Assembly (NCBI GenBank): GCA_016708955.1
Contig: JADJES010000003.1
Location: 293,786 to 357,785 of the forward strand
Source of the DNA: Nitrosomonas sp.
GTDB taxonomy: Bacteria > Pseudomonadota > Gammaproteobacteria > Burkholderiales > Nitrosomonadaceae
Reading direction: 5' to 3'
DNA: 64,000 bases
Part shown: piece by piece, positions 36,973 to 46,390 of the stretch
How the letters are laid out: each line of letters starts with the position of its first letter
Position numbering within the stretch: position 1 is the first letter of the stretch
The notes under the pieces: model-generated
What the model was told of the DNA's origin: nothing
The model's database searches: none
What the model saw: only the letters and a program-made list of their open reading frames with translations
Program-made: the position numbers and the translations under genes

Positions 36973-38522
36973 ATGAGTTCTGCCCTATACAAGGGCAAGA
37001 ACTTGCCTGGAAAACATATCACTCATCAACAGGAAGCTATTTATATGAAGAATCGTCAGATAGGGCATGGTCAGGAGACAGCGGCTGCGAAAGCGGGGGT
37101 AAGTATCCGCAGTGGCCGCAGGATTGAGAAGGGTGTGCGGGTGGAGAAATCGCAACGGCAGTGGCGCACGCGCCAGGATCCTTTTGCGTTGGTTTGGGAG
37201 ACCGAGTTGGTTCCATTGCTGTACCGGGAACCTGAACTGACCGGGACTACGCTTTGGGAACACTTGGATGACCGATATCCCGGTCAATACCCGGAGAAGT
37301 TGCTCAGAAGCTTGCAGCGCCGTGTAAAACACTGGCGAGCAACGCAAGGTCCCGGTAAGGCGGTCATGTTTTGCCAGTCGGTGCCTGCCGGGCACCAGGG
37401 GTTGTCCGATTTTACCCGGCCGCGCACGCCAATTGCGATCGCAGGCGAGCCATTTGATCACCTGCTGTATCAGTTTCGTCTGGCTTATAGTCATTGGCGT
37501 GCTGTTCATATCATCCGGGGCGGGGAAAGTTATAGTGCGTTGGCCGATGGTTTGCAGACCGCCTTGCATAAACTCGGCGGCGCACCCAAGGAACATCGCA
37601 CCGACAGCCTGAGTGCCGCATACGTCAATGCGAGCAAAAAAAAGAACTCACGCAATCTTATGCGGCGCTGTGTCAGCACTATGGCATGAAGTCAACGGTC
37701 AATAACCTGGGCATCAGCCATGAAAACGGCGCCGTAGAAAATGCCCATGGTTCGCTCAAGCATCGGATCGAGCAGGCGATCAAATTACGAGGATCTGCGG
37801 ATTTCGAAAGTGTTGGTGCCTATCGCCGTTTTCTTGAGCGGATTGTCGATAAGCTCAATAAGCGCTGCAGGGGGCGATTGGCGGAAGAGCAATCGCATCT
37901 CCAGCCACTGCCACGCTACCGCTTCATGGACTTCAGCGAACTGACCGTCAAAGTGACCACCAGTAGCACCATAGCGGTCAAACGGGGACTCTACAGTGTG
38001 CCATCCAGACTCATTGGCGAGAACATCCGGGTTCATCTCTATCACGATCGCCTGGAATGCTTTGCCGGGCAGACACCGGTCATTACATTACCGCGTGCGT
38101 ATCCGAAAACGCCGGAAGGACGCGCCCGGCGCATCGATTACCGTCATGTGATTCATGCATTGGCGGCAAAGCCGCAAGCCTTTCGCTTTTCCCGACTGCG
38201 TGATGATCTGTTGCCAACGCCACAGTATCACCAGCTGTGGGCGCGGGTACAACAACAATTTGATCCCGGACTCGCTTGCAAATGGATGGTATCGGTACTG
38301 CGTTTTGCCTACGACTATGATTGCGAGAGCCAGTTGGCTGCTGAATTGTTGCAACAAAATCCGCTACCTGAACTGCAAACACTGCAAAAGCGATTTCTGC
38401 GGCAGCATGCGCCACAGCCGGACATCCCAATCAAACAACACACTGCGGATACCTACGATCAACTACTCAGCAGAAACTGGGTAACACAAGGAGGCAGCTC
38501 ATGTCTGAATCACTCCCACTGA
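36973..38522 (+). pseudogene. istA: IstA transposase, split by a -1 frameshift
   Basis: Frame one (to 37,689) carries the helix-turn-helix region (AAAKAGVSIRSGRRIEKG) and the start of the DDE integrase domain ending HRTDSLSAAYVNASKKK. Frame two (from about 37,640) resumes ELTQSYAALCQHYGM and NNLGISHENGAVENAHG, including the catalytic glutamate. The switch is at an eight-A run that reads A AAA AAG in phase, a classical slippery heptamer. A programmed -1 shift would join the halves, but IS21 IstA is normally one frame, so an inactivating slip is equally likely. Confidence 0.8.
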
Positions 38523-39237
38523 TGCTCCAAGGAACTCAGACTCCCGGCCTTTGGCCAGCATTACCGGCACTTCCAGGATCAAGCCGCAGAACACGCCTGG
38601 AGCTACAGCCAATATCTTGCCGCCCTGTGCGAACAGGAAGTCGCTCAGCGTTTCCAAAGCAGAATCAGCAACTGGACGCATGAAGCCAAACTGCCGCGCG
38701 GCAAAAGCTTTGCCACTCTGGCGTTGCCCGAACTGCCTCAAGCCGCTCAGAAAAAAATCATCGCACTGCGCGACAATACCCAGTGGGCAGCCAGGCAGAC
38801 AATGTGTTGCTGATCGGCCCATCCGGTGTCGGCAAATCACATGTGGCGGCAGCATTGGGATTGCATTTGATTGAACAAGGCATCCGCGTCAAGTGGATAT
38901 CAGCTACCGCACTCGTTCAACTCCTGCAGCAAGCCAGAAAGAACTGGACTTGATGTCCGCCATGACGCGGCTGGATAAATACCGTGTACTGATCGTTGAT
39001 GATATCGGCTATGTCAAAAAGACCGATTCGGAAACACAAGTATTGTTTGACTTCATTGCACATCGCTATGAAAGCGGAAGTCTCATCATCACGTCAAACC
39101 AGCCTTTTAGCGAGTGGGATCCAAATCTTCCTGACACCATGATGACCGTTGCCGCCATTGACAGGATCATCCATCACGCAACTATCATCGAAATCGACAG
39201 TGAAAGTTATAGGAGAAAAAACCAGAAAAAGTCATGA
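38501..39237 (+). pseudogene. istB: IstB transposition ATPase, multiply frameshifted
   Basis: Pieces in three frames give an IstB AAA+ helper: MSESLPLMLQ, then RLPAFGQHYRHFQDQAAEHA, then the Walker A DNVLLIGPSGVGKSHVAAAL, then RVLIVDDIGYVKKTDSE (Walker B) and IITSNQPFSEWD. Frameshifts lie near 38,531 (one extra G), 38,795 and 38,935. It overlaps the end of istA as usual. As written no active ATPase can be made, so the element cannot move by itself. Confidence 0.8.
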
Positions 39238-42200
39238 AGTAGTCAACAAACTCAACCGGCCATCATAATTGTCGTCAAAGCGGCCAAGATAATTGACGCG
39301 AGACAAGCCGGGCGCTACCACAAACTCCATTCGAGATTACACCTCAGTTAATCGTTTCAATCCTCGCCCGGCCGTGAAGCCGGGCGCTACGAGAAACCAT
39401 GGGAGCGCTCGACGAGCAAAAAATCGTTTCAATCCTCGCCCGGCCGTGAAGCCGGGCGCTACTGTTACTACAAATTACTAGGATGGGAGATAAAATGGTT
39501 TCAATCCTCGCCCGGCCGTGAAGCCGGGCGCTACGCATCAGCGCATTTCTCGCCCTCAACCAGCAACACAGGTTTCAATCCTCGCCCGGCCGTGAAGCCG
39601 GGCGCTACAACAATAAATAATGATGTTGTTGCAGAGTATGCAGTTTCAATCCTCGCCCGGCCGTGAAGCCGGGCGCTACAAACGCTACACCCGAATGACT
39701 ATAACGCCGGTGGCGTTTCAATCCTCGCCCGGCCGTGAAGCCGGGCGCTACTTGTTCTAGCCGCATCTCGGAATATCGGTCTAATGTTTCAATCCTCGCC
39801 CGGCCGTGAAGCCGGGCGCTACATGCGCAACCCTGATGCTTACGGCAACGATAAGCTGTTTCAATCCTCGCCCGGCCGTGAAGCCGGGCGCTACTCTTGC
39901 TCACTACCATATCGGATTCTTATTCATGTTTCAATCCTCGCCCGGCCGTGACCAGGCGCTACTTCAACGCGCCAATGATCAAGCAATTCTTGACGGTTTC
40001 AATCCTCGCCCGGCCGTGAAGCCGGGCGCTACATCAAGCAGATCCCCATACGTCCTATCCCCTAGTTTCAATCCTCGCCCGGCCGTGAAGCCGGGCGCTA
40101 CCTTCTTCATGTGACTGTTTGTGATTTTCTTGGGTTGTTTCAATCCTCGCCCGGCCGTGAAGCCGGGCGCTACGACTATTCCAACATCTCCTGCCTGCGG
40201 TGTTGCTGTTTCAATCCTCGCCCGGCCGTGAAGCCGGGCGCTACTTTTCATGATTACTTGTTAACTGGTGGAACCAAAGTTTCAATCCTCGCCCGGCCGT
40301 GAAGCCGGGCGCTACTTTTGGATCAGGAAAGACTGCCGCTGCGATAGCGAGTTTCAATCCTCGCCCGGCCGTGAAGCCGGGCGCTACGCTACACTGCATC
40401 CGATATGCGATCAGTCACACTTGTTTCAATCCTCGCCCGGCCGTGAAGCCGGGCGCTACCACTCGGCTATGCGGTGAGGGAGATAGCCTCTATGTTTCAA
40501 TCCTCGCCCGGCCGTGAAGCCGGGCGCTACTATTTACACCTGGTGTTTTCCTTGGCCAACTTTTCTGTTTCAATCCTCGCCCGGCCGTGAAGCCGGGCGC
40601 TACTAAAACCTCTTACGCTGTCTGGAACGTGATCAAGGTTTCAATCCTCGCCCGGCCGTGAAGCCGGGCGCTACGCATTGGCGTTATCACCCTGCTTCAA
40701 GTTCGATATGTTTCAATCCTCGCCCGGCCGTGAAGCCGGGCGCTACCACGATAATGACTAATGAGATATCTCTCATGAGTTTCAATCCTCGCCCGGCCGT
40801 GAAGCCGGGCGCTACTGGCTACTTAAAAAAGCCGGTGCAGATACAACAAAGGTTTCAATCCTCGCCCGGCCGTGAAGCCGGGCGCTACGATATGTCACCC
40901 GCTTGAGTCTCGCCGGTAGCCGTTACGTTTCAATCCTCGCCCGGCCGTGAAGCCGGGCGCTACGATTCAGTCTCGCGCAATGCCGGGGACATACTTACGT
41001 TTCAATCCTCGCCCGGCCGTGAAGCCGGGCGCTACGGGTTTTCATACTCTAAATCTGGCCCGTCTGATTCGTTTCAATCCTCGCCCGGCCGTGAAGCCGG
41101 GCGCTACCCATGCAATTCGCAGAATCAGCATCATCTACCATCTGTTTCAATCCTCGCCCGGCCGTGAAGCCGGGCGCTACAGCGTTTTCACCAAGCATCC
41201 TTGGTTCCATCGGCGTGTTTCAATCCTCGCCCGGCCGTGAAGCCGGGCGCTACCTGCCGTAATTAAATCAATTGTCATCAAATCTCCTGTTTCAATCCTC
41301 GCCCGGCCGTGAAGCCGGGCTCATCGCCAATTGTTGAGCAAACAAACTAAGGAGGGGCAATGTTTCAATCCTCGCCCGGCCGTGAAGCCGGGCGCTACGT
41401 AAGGATGTTGCGGGCAATTGGTCCATCATCGAGTTTCAATCCTCGCCCGGCCGTGAAGCCGGGCGCTACAGTAATGTTCTCACCGGCAGCACTACGACAG
41501 TGACAGTTTCAATCCTCGCCCGGCCGTGAAGCCGGGCGCTACCGCTATAGCCATCAGCCCAAACGCATCAGCTGTTGGTTTCAATCCTCGCCCGGCCGTG
41601 AAGCCGGGCGCTACGGACCACTAAGTATTGATGAGTAATAGTTAGCCAGCGTTTCAATCCTCGCCCGGCCGTGAAGCCGGGCGCTACCCTCTGGGTCAAA
41701 AGGATCGTCATCGCTCGGGACTGTTTCAATCCTCGCCCGGCCGTGAAGCCGGGCGCTACCTCTGGTTTTCAATCCTCGCCCGGCCGTGAAGCCGGGCGCT
41801 ACTCGCCTGCTCGCGACTCTGTGCCGCCGAGAATAAAGTTTCAATCCTCGCCCGGCCGTGAAGCCGGGCGCTACTTTGATTGTTCCTTGCAACGCTGGCC
41901 ACAATTCATCGTTTCAATCCTCGCCCGGCCGTGAAGCCGGGCGCTACATGGTGCAGGTGTGTATGCCGTACCGTTTGAGAGTGTTTCAATCCTCGCCCGG
42001 CCGTGAAGCCGGGCGCTACTTACAGCCGCATCACCAGTAGCATGGTCATAAGGTGTTTCAATCCTCGCCCGGCCGTGAAGCCGGGCGCTACTCGGGCTTA
42101 GCTGTTATGGCGGGTCTTAGAAGGTGTTTCAATCCTCGCCCGGCCGTGAAGCCGGGCGCTACATGATATCCTGGGGGCAGCATGGATTCTATTGTTTCAA

Positions 42201-42665
42201 TCCTCGCCCGGCCGTGAAGCCGGGCGCTACTACTATTAACGCGTGTACATCAGCCCAAGGTAGAGTGGTTTCAATCCTCGCCCGGCCGTGAAGCCGGGCG
42301 CTACGTTGAAAAACCAGGTTACCTTGTGCTCTTATATTGTTCAATCCTCGCCCGGCCGTGAAGCCGGGCGCGCTACTGCTAAAGCAGCCAGGAATGCAGC
42401 GCCGATCAGTGGTTTCAATCCTCGCCCGGCCGTGAAGCCGGGCGCTACATGATATTTGTCTCAATCTTAGCCGGTAACTTATCAAGTTTCAATCCTCGCC
42501 CGGCCGTGAAGCCGGGCGCTACTATCGTTTCCCTACGTTCAATCGTAACCAGTTAAGGGTTTCAATCCTCGCCCGGCCGTGAAGCCGGGCGCTACTGCAT
42601 ATAACAGCAAGAAGTCATGCAGTAACAAGTTTCAATCCTCGCCCGGCCGTGAGGCCGGGCGCTGC

Positions 42666-42845
42666 AGTACAACTACAACTCCATCATACAACAAGGAATA
42701 TTGCTGTGAATGCGCGAACCTTCTATTTCGAAGGTAGGCTAACAAAATAACAAGCAATATTCGTTTGATAGTATTCATAATATTCATTGGGTTACAAGCA
42801 TCGCGAACTGGCCGGGGTTTTGTCATTGCTTGTGGTTCGCGCATT
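42666..42845 (-). promoter_or_regulatory. Putative CRISPR leader with nested inverted repeats
   Basis: This 180-bp AT-rich segment lies between cas2 and the first repeat, the position of a type I-C leader. It holds two nested 10-bp inverted repeats: TGCGCGAACC (42,711-42,720) with GGTTCGCGCA (42,834-42,843), and GAATATTGCT (42,696-42,705) with AGCAATATTC (42,753-42,762). It also has a short hairpin, CCTTC-TATTTC-GAAGG. The promoter itself is not identified. Confidence 0.6.
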
Positions 42846-43136
42846 TCAAACAATTAAGGATCCGTCAAAATCAACGGCCTTGAATTTTCCGTATTCTTTG
42901 ACATGCAATTCAACCGGTTCTGTCAAACGATACAGCCGGAGATTATCTTCTTTTTCATCAATTTCAGCTAACAACCTGCGCTCCAGTTCTTCGTATTGCA
43001 TGAGATTGACTTTACATTCAAATACCGATTTCTGCACACGTTGTCCGGTTCCTTCGCATATTTTGGCTACGCGCCGGAGCCTTTTTCGTCCTTCTCTGGT
43101 TTCGGTTGAGACATCATAAGTGACAATAATCAGCAT
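42846..43136 (-). CDS. cas2: CRISPR-associated endonuclease Cas2
   Basis: A 96-residue ferredoxin-fold protein that forms the adaptation complex with Cas1. It starts MLIIVTYDVSTET, with the conserved aspartate after the first strand, and continues GQRVQKSVFECKVN. Size and sequence fit the type I-C Cas2 group. It lies two bases after cas1. Confidence 0.94.
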   Translation of the reverse strand: MLIIVTYDVSTETREGRKRLRRVAKICEGTGQRVQKSVFECKVNLMQYEELERRLLAEIDEKEDNLRLYRLTEPVELHVKEYGKFKAVDFDGSLIV

Positions 43137-43138
43137 GA

Positions 43139-44173
43139 TTATTTCACCAGAAAAGGGATGTATCCGTCCATCTCACCACGGATGGTGCGCGCCATGAAAC
43201 GCGCCTGAAGTTGCGGCAGCAGGCCAATCGGTATTTTTGTTTCCAGTAGCGGGTGTGTGACTTCCTCTTGTTTGCGCTCCTGATAGGCTGTCACAACGAT
43301 CTTTCTCGCATCCCCTTCCAAATATACCGCCCCGCCTTCGTGTTCCTTGAGATCATGCGCGGAAATCTGGCCACGATTGACCAAGGTTAAGGCAAGCCGA
43401 TCCGCCAGAATGGCGCGAAATTCTTCCATCAGATCCAGCGCCAATGCCGCCCGGCCAGGCCGCACAGCATGTAAAAAGCCCAATTGCGGATCCAGCCCCA
43501 CGCTTTCGAGCGCTGAGCGGCAATCGTTCATTACCATGGAATAAAGAAATGACAACAATGCATTGAAGCGGTCGCGTGGCGGGCGGCGTGACCGGCCATC
43601 CATCGTGAAATGTTCCCGCACATTAAGACGTACCAAATATGGTAAAGCAGAGAAATAAACTTTTGCAGCATCTCCCTCTATCCCGCGCACTACATCCAGA
43701 TTGCCTGCGACCGGCAGGTTACGAATGGAGTTTGCCAGCGATGCCGCTGCATCACTTAATACTTTCTGATCCTGCGCGTCATTGCTTTCGCGTGCGCCGC
43801 GCATCAATACCTGGCGTGCATTGCGTAATTTCCCGGCAATAACTGCTTGTGCTGTCGTCAAGGCAAATTGCTCATCGGCTGCCACGCGATGTTGCGCCTG
43901 CCGCAGCAGAATGTTGCCGCTGACTGCACCTTCCAAGCGTGCCTTAAAACGCCCATTGCTATTGAGCAACACCAGGCTGATGCCGTCATCGGCACAGCGA
44001 TGCATCAGGGCGGGAGAAATCATGACATTGCCAAAACAAACCACGGAACCGAGATGGTGCAGCGGTACTTGCAGCTTCTTTTGACGATCCACATCAATGC
44101 GTAGCGTATCGTTTTCCAAATGCGCATAGGCGTTGGGGGTCATGACATAGAGTGTATTCAGCACATGATACAT
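43139..44173 (-). CDS. cas1: CRISPR-associated integrase Cas1 (type I-C)
   Basis: Cas1 integrates new spacers with Cas2. The 344-residue length and the pattern are typical of Cas1c: LHHLGSVVCFGNVMISPALM near the N-terminus, GIEGDAAKVYFSALPYL with the first catalytic glutamate, LGFLHAVRPGRAALALDLME with the histidine, and HEGGAVYLEGDARKIVV. The frame is open. A vestige of another cas1 5' end lies at 44,965-45,048, on the far side of the MNT/HEPN pair, so this copy was separated from cas4 by insertions. Confidence 0.95.
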   Translation of the reverse strand: MYHVLNTLYVMTPNAYAHLENDTLRIDVDRQKKLQVPLHHLGSVVCFGNVMISPALMHRCADDGISLVLLNSNGRFKARLEGAVSGNILLRQAQHRVAADEQFALTTAQAVIAGKLRNARQVLMRGARESNDAQDQKVLSDAAASLANSIRNLPVAGNLDVVRGIEGDAAKVYFSALPYLVRLNVREHFTMDGRSRRPPRDRFNALLSFLYSMVMNDCRSALESVGLDPQLGFLHAVRPGRAALALDLMEEFRAILADRLALTLVNRGQISAHDLKEHEGGAVYLEGDARKIVVTAYQERKQEEVTHPLLETKIPIGLLPQLQARFMARTIRGEMDGYIPFLVK

Positions 44174-44226
44174 GGTTCAATTACCTAGCTATTTAGATTA
44201 GAACGGAGACATTGATCGTTTCGCCG

Positions 44227-44634
44227 TTATTCAAGCGCTTTTCCTTGTGAAGCTATCACTTGCTCAACCTGCGTCAGTAGTGCGTGCACATTCTGGATTT
44301 CCATGGCGCGGTCAATCGGTTCATCCAAATCGGTGGTACCTTCTTCATAGCGCGCTTGCACCGCAAAAATAGTATATTGAACCAATGGCCAATATGCTTC
44401 CATCTCCACGCCCTGGTTCTCCAGCAAAGCAAGTAATCTCGCCAGTTCGTGTGTCATCGGATAGACGCCATCGCGGATACATAGCCATGCTTTCAGCGCT
44501 TTTTCCACCGCCTGCTGGATATGAAAACCGAAAATCTCATCGGCAAATAATGGATTTTCCTGCATGCCGATGAGCGCATTGAAATCCTTATGTGCCATAC
44601 GCAACATGGCGCGGGCTTGTTCAAGGTCGGCCAT
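44227..44634 (-). CDS. HEPN-domain protein of a HEPN/MNT pair
   Basis: A 135-residue HEPN protein starting MADLEQARAMLRMAHKDFNA, with the core helix FHIQQAVEKALKAWLCIRDG and YPMTHELARLLALLENQ. HEPN proteins beside minimal nucleotidyltransferases act as RNase toxins in type VII systems. The usual R-x4-6-H is not clear here (R and H are eight apart in RDGVYPMTH), so activity is uncertain. The start at 44,634 lies inside the preceding nucleotidyltransferase frame, so translation is coupled. It sits 53 bases before cas1. Confidence 0.8.
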   Translation of the reverse strand: MADLEQARAMLRMAHKDFNALIGMQENPLFADEIFGFHIQQAVEKALKAWLCIRDGVYPMTHELARLLALLENQGVEMEAYWPLVQYTIFAVQARYEEGTTDLDEPIDRAMEIQNVHALLTQVEQVIASQGKALE

Positions 44635-44968
44635 GCAGTACTCTCCCTTCACGATGCGCCCTGCCAACGACGTGATTCAAAGAATCTTTCCAATGCTCGA
44701 ATTCATCTCGACTGTACAACAAAATATCCTTGGAGATCGCCAATCCCTTTAACGCCATATATAAGCGCGCCGCTTCTTTTCTGCGGCTGCGCTGGGGCGA
44801 AAACGGTTCAGTCTCAACGATGAGTAAATCAACGTCGGAGTCAGGCCGCGCATCACCTCGCGCGCGCGAACCGAAGAGGATAATCGTCTCCGGGGAAACT
44901 TCACGGACGATGGTTTCCACCATTTGGTGCAGCAGGGCTTCTTCGTTACTGGAATGGATTTGGGTCAT
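44621..44968 (-). CDS. Minimal nucleotidyltransferase (MntA-like antitoxin)
   Basis: A 115-residue DNA polymerase beta-like nucleotidyltransferase with the complete GS-x10-DxD motif (GSRARGDARPDSDVDLLIVE, residues 33-52). MntA-type enzymes silence HEPN toxins by adding AMP. Its ATG overlaps the stop of the vestigial cas1 frame (ATGA) and has AGAGGAACGAA in front, so the vestige could act as its leader peptide. Confidence 0.85.
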   Translation of the reverse strand: MTQIHSSNEEALLHQMVETIVREVSPETIILFGSRARGDARPDSDVDLLIVETEPFSPQRSRRKEAARLYMALKGLAISKDILLYSRDEFEHWKDSLNHVVGRAHREGRVLHGRP

Positions 44969-45048
44969 TTCGTTCCTCTCGTATTATTTTCCAAATGTGC
45001 ATCGGCATAGAATGTCATGATATATAGCGTATTGAGAATATGATGCAT
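44965..45048 (-). pseudogene. Vestigial cas1 5' end (27 codons)
   Basis: The frame reads MHHILNTLYIMTFYADAHLEN, which matches the N-terminus of the intact Cas1 (MYHVLNTLYVMTPNAYAHLEN) at 15 of 21 positions. DNA similarity runs from the ATG to the codons for LEN(N/D)T and then stops abruptly at the start region of the nucleotidyltransferase gene. It shows that a cas1 gene once began here, directly downstream of cas4. The present cas1 was either displaced or brought in with the MNT/HEPN pair. Confidence 0.8.
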
Positions 45049-45097
45049 TATGTATTACAATTCGTTATACATTCTTAACGATATAAGGGAGCGCAAT

Positions 45098-45415
45098 ATG
45101 TCCATGCTCAATATTCGGCTGACTGACCAGATTGAACAACAACTTTCCGAAGAAGCGCGGCGGGAAAATAGAACCCGCTCCGAAATCGCGCGTGATGCGC
45201 TGACCTGGTATCTCACTGAAATTGAAAAAAAACGTTTCATGGATCAACTCCTGGAAGAAGCACGGGAAGCATATGCAAACGAAAAAATCCGCCAAGAGGC
45301 AAGAGAAATCGCCGAGGAATTCTTGCCATTGGAAAGCGAAGTATTGGACATTGCTGAAGACCTAAAATCCGGCAAACTGCAACACGAAGCACCCGGTGAA
45401 AAATGGTGGAAGTAA
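45098..45415 (+). CDS. Ribbon-helix-helix antitoxin of a MazF pair
   Basis: The N-terminus MSMLNIRLTDQIEQQLSEEA with RTRSEIARDALTWYL is an RHH DNA-binding domain; the rest is a long acidic helix region ending KLQHEAPGEKWWK that should wrap the toxin. The ATG at 45,098 follows AAGGGAG. It runs opposite to the cas genes and overlaps the toxin start by 13 bases. Confidence 0.85.
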   Translation: MSMLNIRLTDQIEQQLSEEARRENRTRSEIARDALTWYLTEIEKKRFMDQLLEEAREAYANEKIRQEAREIAEEFLPLESEVLDIAEDLKSGKLQHEAPGEKWWK

Positions 45416-45777
45416 TCCGTCGTGGCGAGATCTGGGTCGCCAACCTGAACCCGCCGCGTGGACAGGAAGTTGGCAAGATCCGGCCTGTTCTGGTTTTCCA
45501 AGACAATGCGCTTACCGCAATCGGGACGCCGATGATTATCATCCTGCCCATGACAACTCAAATTTATCCGGCTTTCAAGCAATGGCGCATAACCGTCACA
45601 GCCCGTAGCCGTTTGCTGAAAGACTGCCAGATCATCGTAGATCAACCGCGAACGCTCGACCGCTCGCGGCTCGGCGAAGGGCCGCTTGCCATTCTCAGCG
45701 AAGAAGAAATGGTTTCCGTTGAACGCGCTTTTCTGGGGGTATGTGGCATGTTTCATTACGCTATTCGTCCACGTTAA
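45403..45777 (+). CDS. MazF/PemK-family mRNA interferase
   Basis: A 124-residue toxin with the family's VIRRGEIWVANLNPPRGQEV, KIRPVLVFQDN and LPMTTQIYP blocks; the basic DQPRTLDRSRLG follows. MazF proteins cut single-stranded RNA at short motifs. The gene is convergent with cas4 and its last 17 bases overlap the end of cas4, so the two 3' ends share sequence. Confidence 0.88.
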   Translation: MVEVIRRGEIWVANLNPPRGQEVGKIRPVLVFQDNALTAIGTPMIIILPMTTQIYPAFKQWRITVTARSRLLKDCQIIVDQPRTLDRSRLGEGPLAILSEEEMVSVERAFLGVCGMFHYAIRPR

Positions 45778-46390
45778 ACAGTTCGGTCAATATTTCGCGC
45801 TGGTGGGTTCTGTCCGCCAAAGCCTCCGGCTGGCAAATCTCCTTGAGTGAGCATTCCTTACATCTTGCGTCATTGACCGGTGGCGGCAGGCTGCCACTGG
45901 CAAGCAAGGTACGAATCGCCGCCACGGTTTCCACCACCAATTGGCGGAGTGAATCGGTTATGACCACTTCACGGCGGCGGCGGGAAGTGTGATGGTAAAT
46001 CGCACCATGCGTCACCGGCTTGCCGGTCATTTCTTCCAGGCAGATTGCCTGCGCTGCCAGTTGTATATCGTCATGGGTTTTCGCACGTTTTTTACCGTGT
46101 TTATACTCCACGGGATAAATTCGTCCATCCGGATAAAATTCGACAATATCGCATTTCCCAATTAACCCAAGCCGTTCCGACCAAACCGGCAATGCATGTT
46201 CACTCCGCACGCCTTCAAATGATTCAAAACCGGGCTCGTCCACACGCTGATGCGCGGCATTGCCGCGCATGGTATGCACGTTCTCGTCAAAAGCCTGCTC
46301 GACATGAATCAACGCACACTGACGCGGACAATAACTCCAGTGCTGAAGCGCAGACAGCATGATCGGTTCGTCAGGCTCGCGGGTTTCCAT
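45761..46390 (-). CDS. cas4: CRISPR-associated exonuclease Cas4
   Basis: A RecB-like nuclease that trims prespacers and checks the PAM in type I-C adaptation. The iron-sulphur cysteines are in WSYCPRQCALIHVE near the N-terminus and in CKECSLKEIC near the C-terminus. The nuclease residues lie in GKCDIVEFYPDGRIYPVEYK (D, E-x-K). The ATG at 46,390 shares one base with the hicA stop (TGATG), so translation is coupled to the toxin gene. The product has 209 residues. Confidence 0.93.
   Translation of the reverse strand: METREPDEPIMLSALQHWSYCPRQCALIHVEQAFDENVHTMRGNAAHQRVDEPGFESFEGVRSEHALPVWSERLGLIGKCDIVEFYPDGRIYPVEYKHGKKRAKTHDDIQLAAQAICLEEMTGKPVTHGAIYHHTSRRRREVVITDSLRQLVVETVAAIRTLLASGSLPPPVNDARCKECSLKEICQPEALADRTHQREILTELFNVDE

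Larger units (their letters stand above)
36906..39304 (+). mobile_element. IS21-family insertion sequence, 2,399 bp, inside a CRISPR repeat
   Basis: The element interrupts repeat 11 and is flanked by a 7-bp duplication, AAGCCGG (36,899-36,905 and 39,305-39,311). The left end carries TTGACGACAATTA and GCGACAATTATCTTGACCGG. The right end carries the related inverted motifs ATAATTGTCGTCAA and CCAAGATAATTGACGCG, the multiple terminal repeats typical of IS21. It contains istA and istB, both frameshifted. It lies in opposite orientation to the array. Confidence 0.92.
36154..42665 (-). CRISPR. Type I-C CRISPR array, 58 repeats, interrupted by an IS21-family element
   Basis: The repeat is 37 bp; on the minus strand it begins GTAGCGCCCGGC and ends GGCGAGGATTGAAAC. 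It contains an 8-bp palindrome (CGCCCGGC/GCCGGGCG), and spacers are 33-38 bp. I count 58 repeat units and 57 spacers. Eleven units lie left of the insertion (36,154-36,905, the last completed at 39,305-39,318) and 47 lie right of it (39,354-42,665). Odd units: 39,928 (35 bp), 41,289 (last 5 bp lost), 41,766 (after a 6-bp spacer), 42,339 (2-bp insertion, 1-bp loss) and 42,629 (two substitutions, at 42,653 and 42,664). The GAAAC end and the adjacent cas2 place the leader on the right. Confidence 0.97.

Noticed and set aside
36154..42665. Many open frames of 60-120 codons running through the CRISPR array on both strands, reading FNPRPAVKPGAT or SARLHGRARIET repeats
   Set aside because: They are translations of the 37-bp repeat plus spacers, whose combined period of about 72 bases is often a multiple of three; they are not genes.
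42666..45048. A CreTA-type RNA toxin-antitoxin between cas genes and array
   Set aside because: I looked for a degenerate repeat (CreA-like) apart from the array and found none; only protein-coding toxin-antitoxin pairs are visible.
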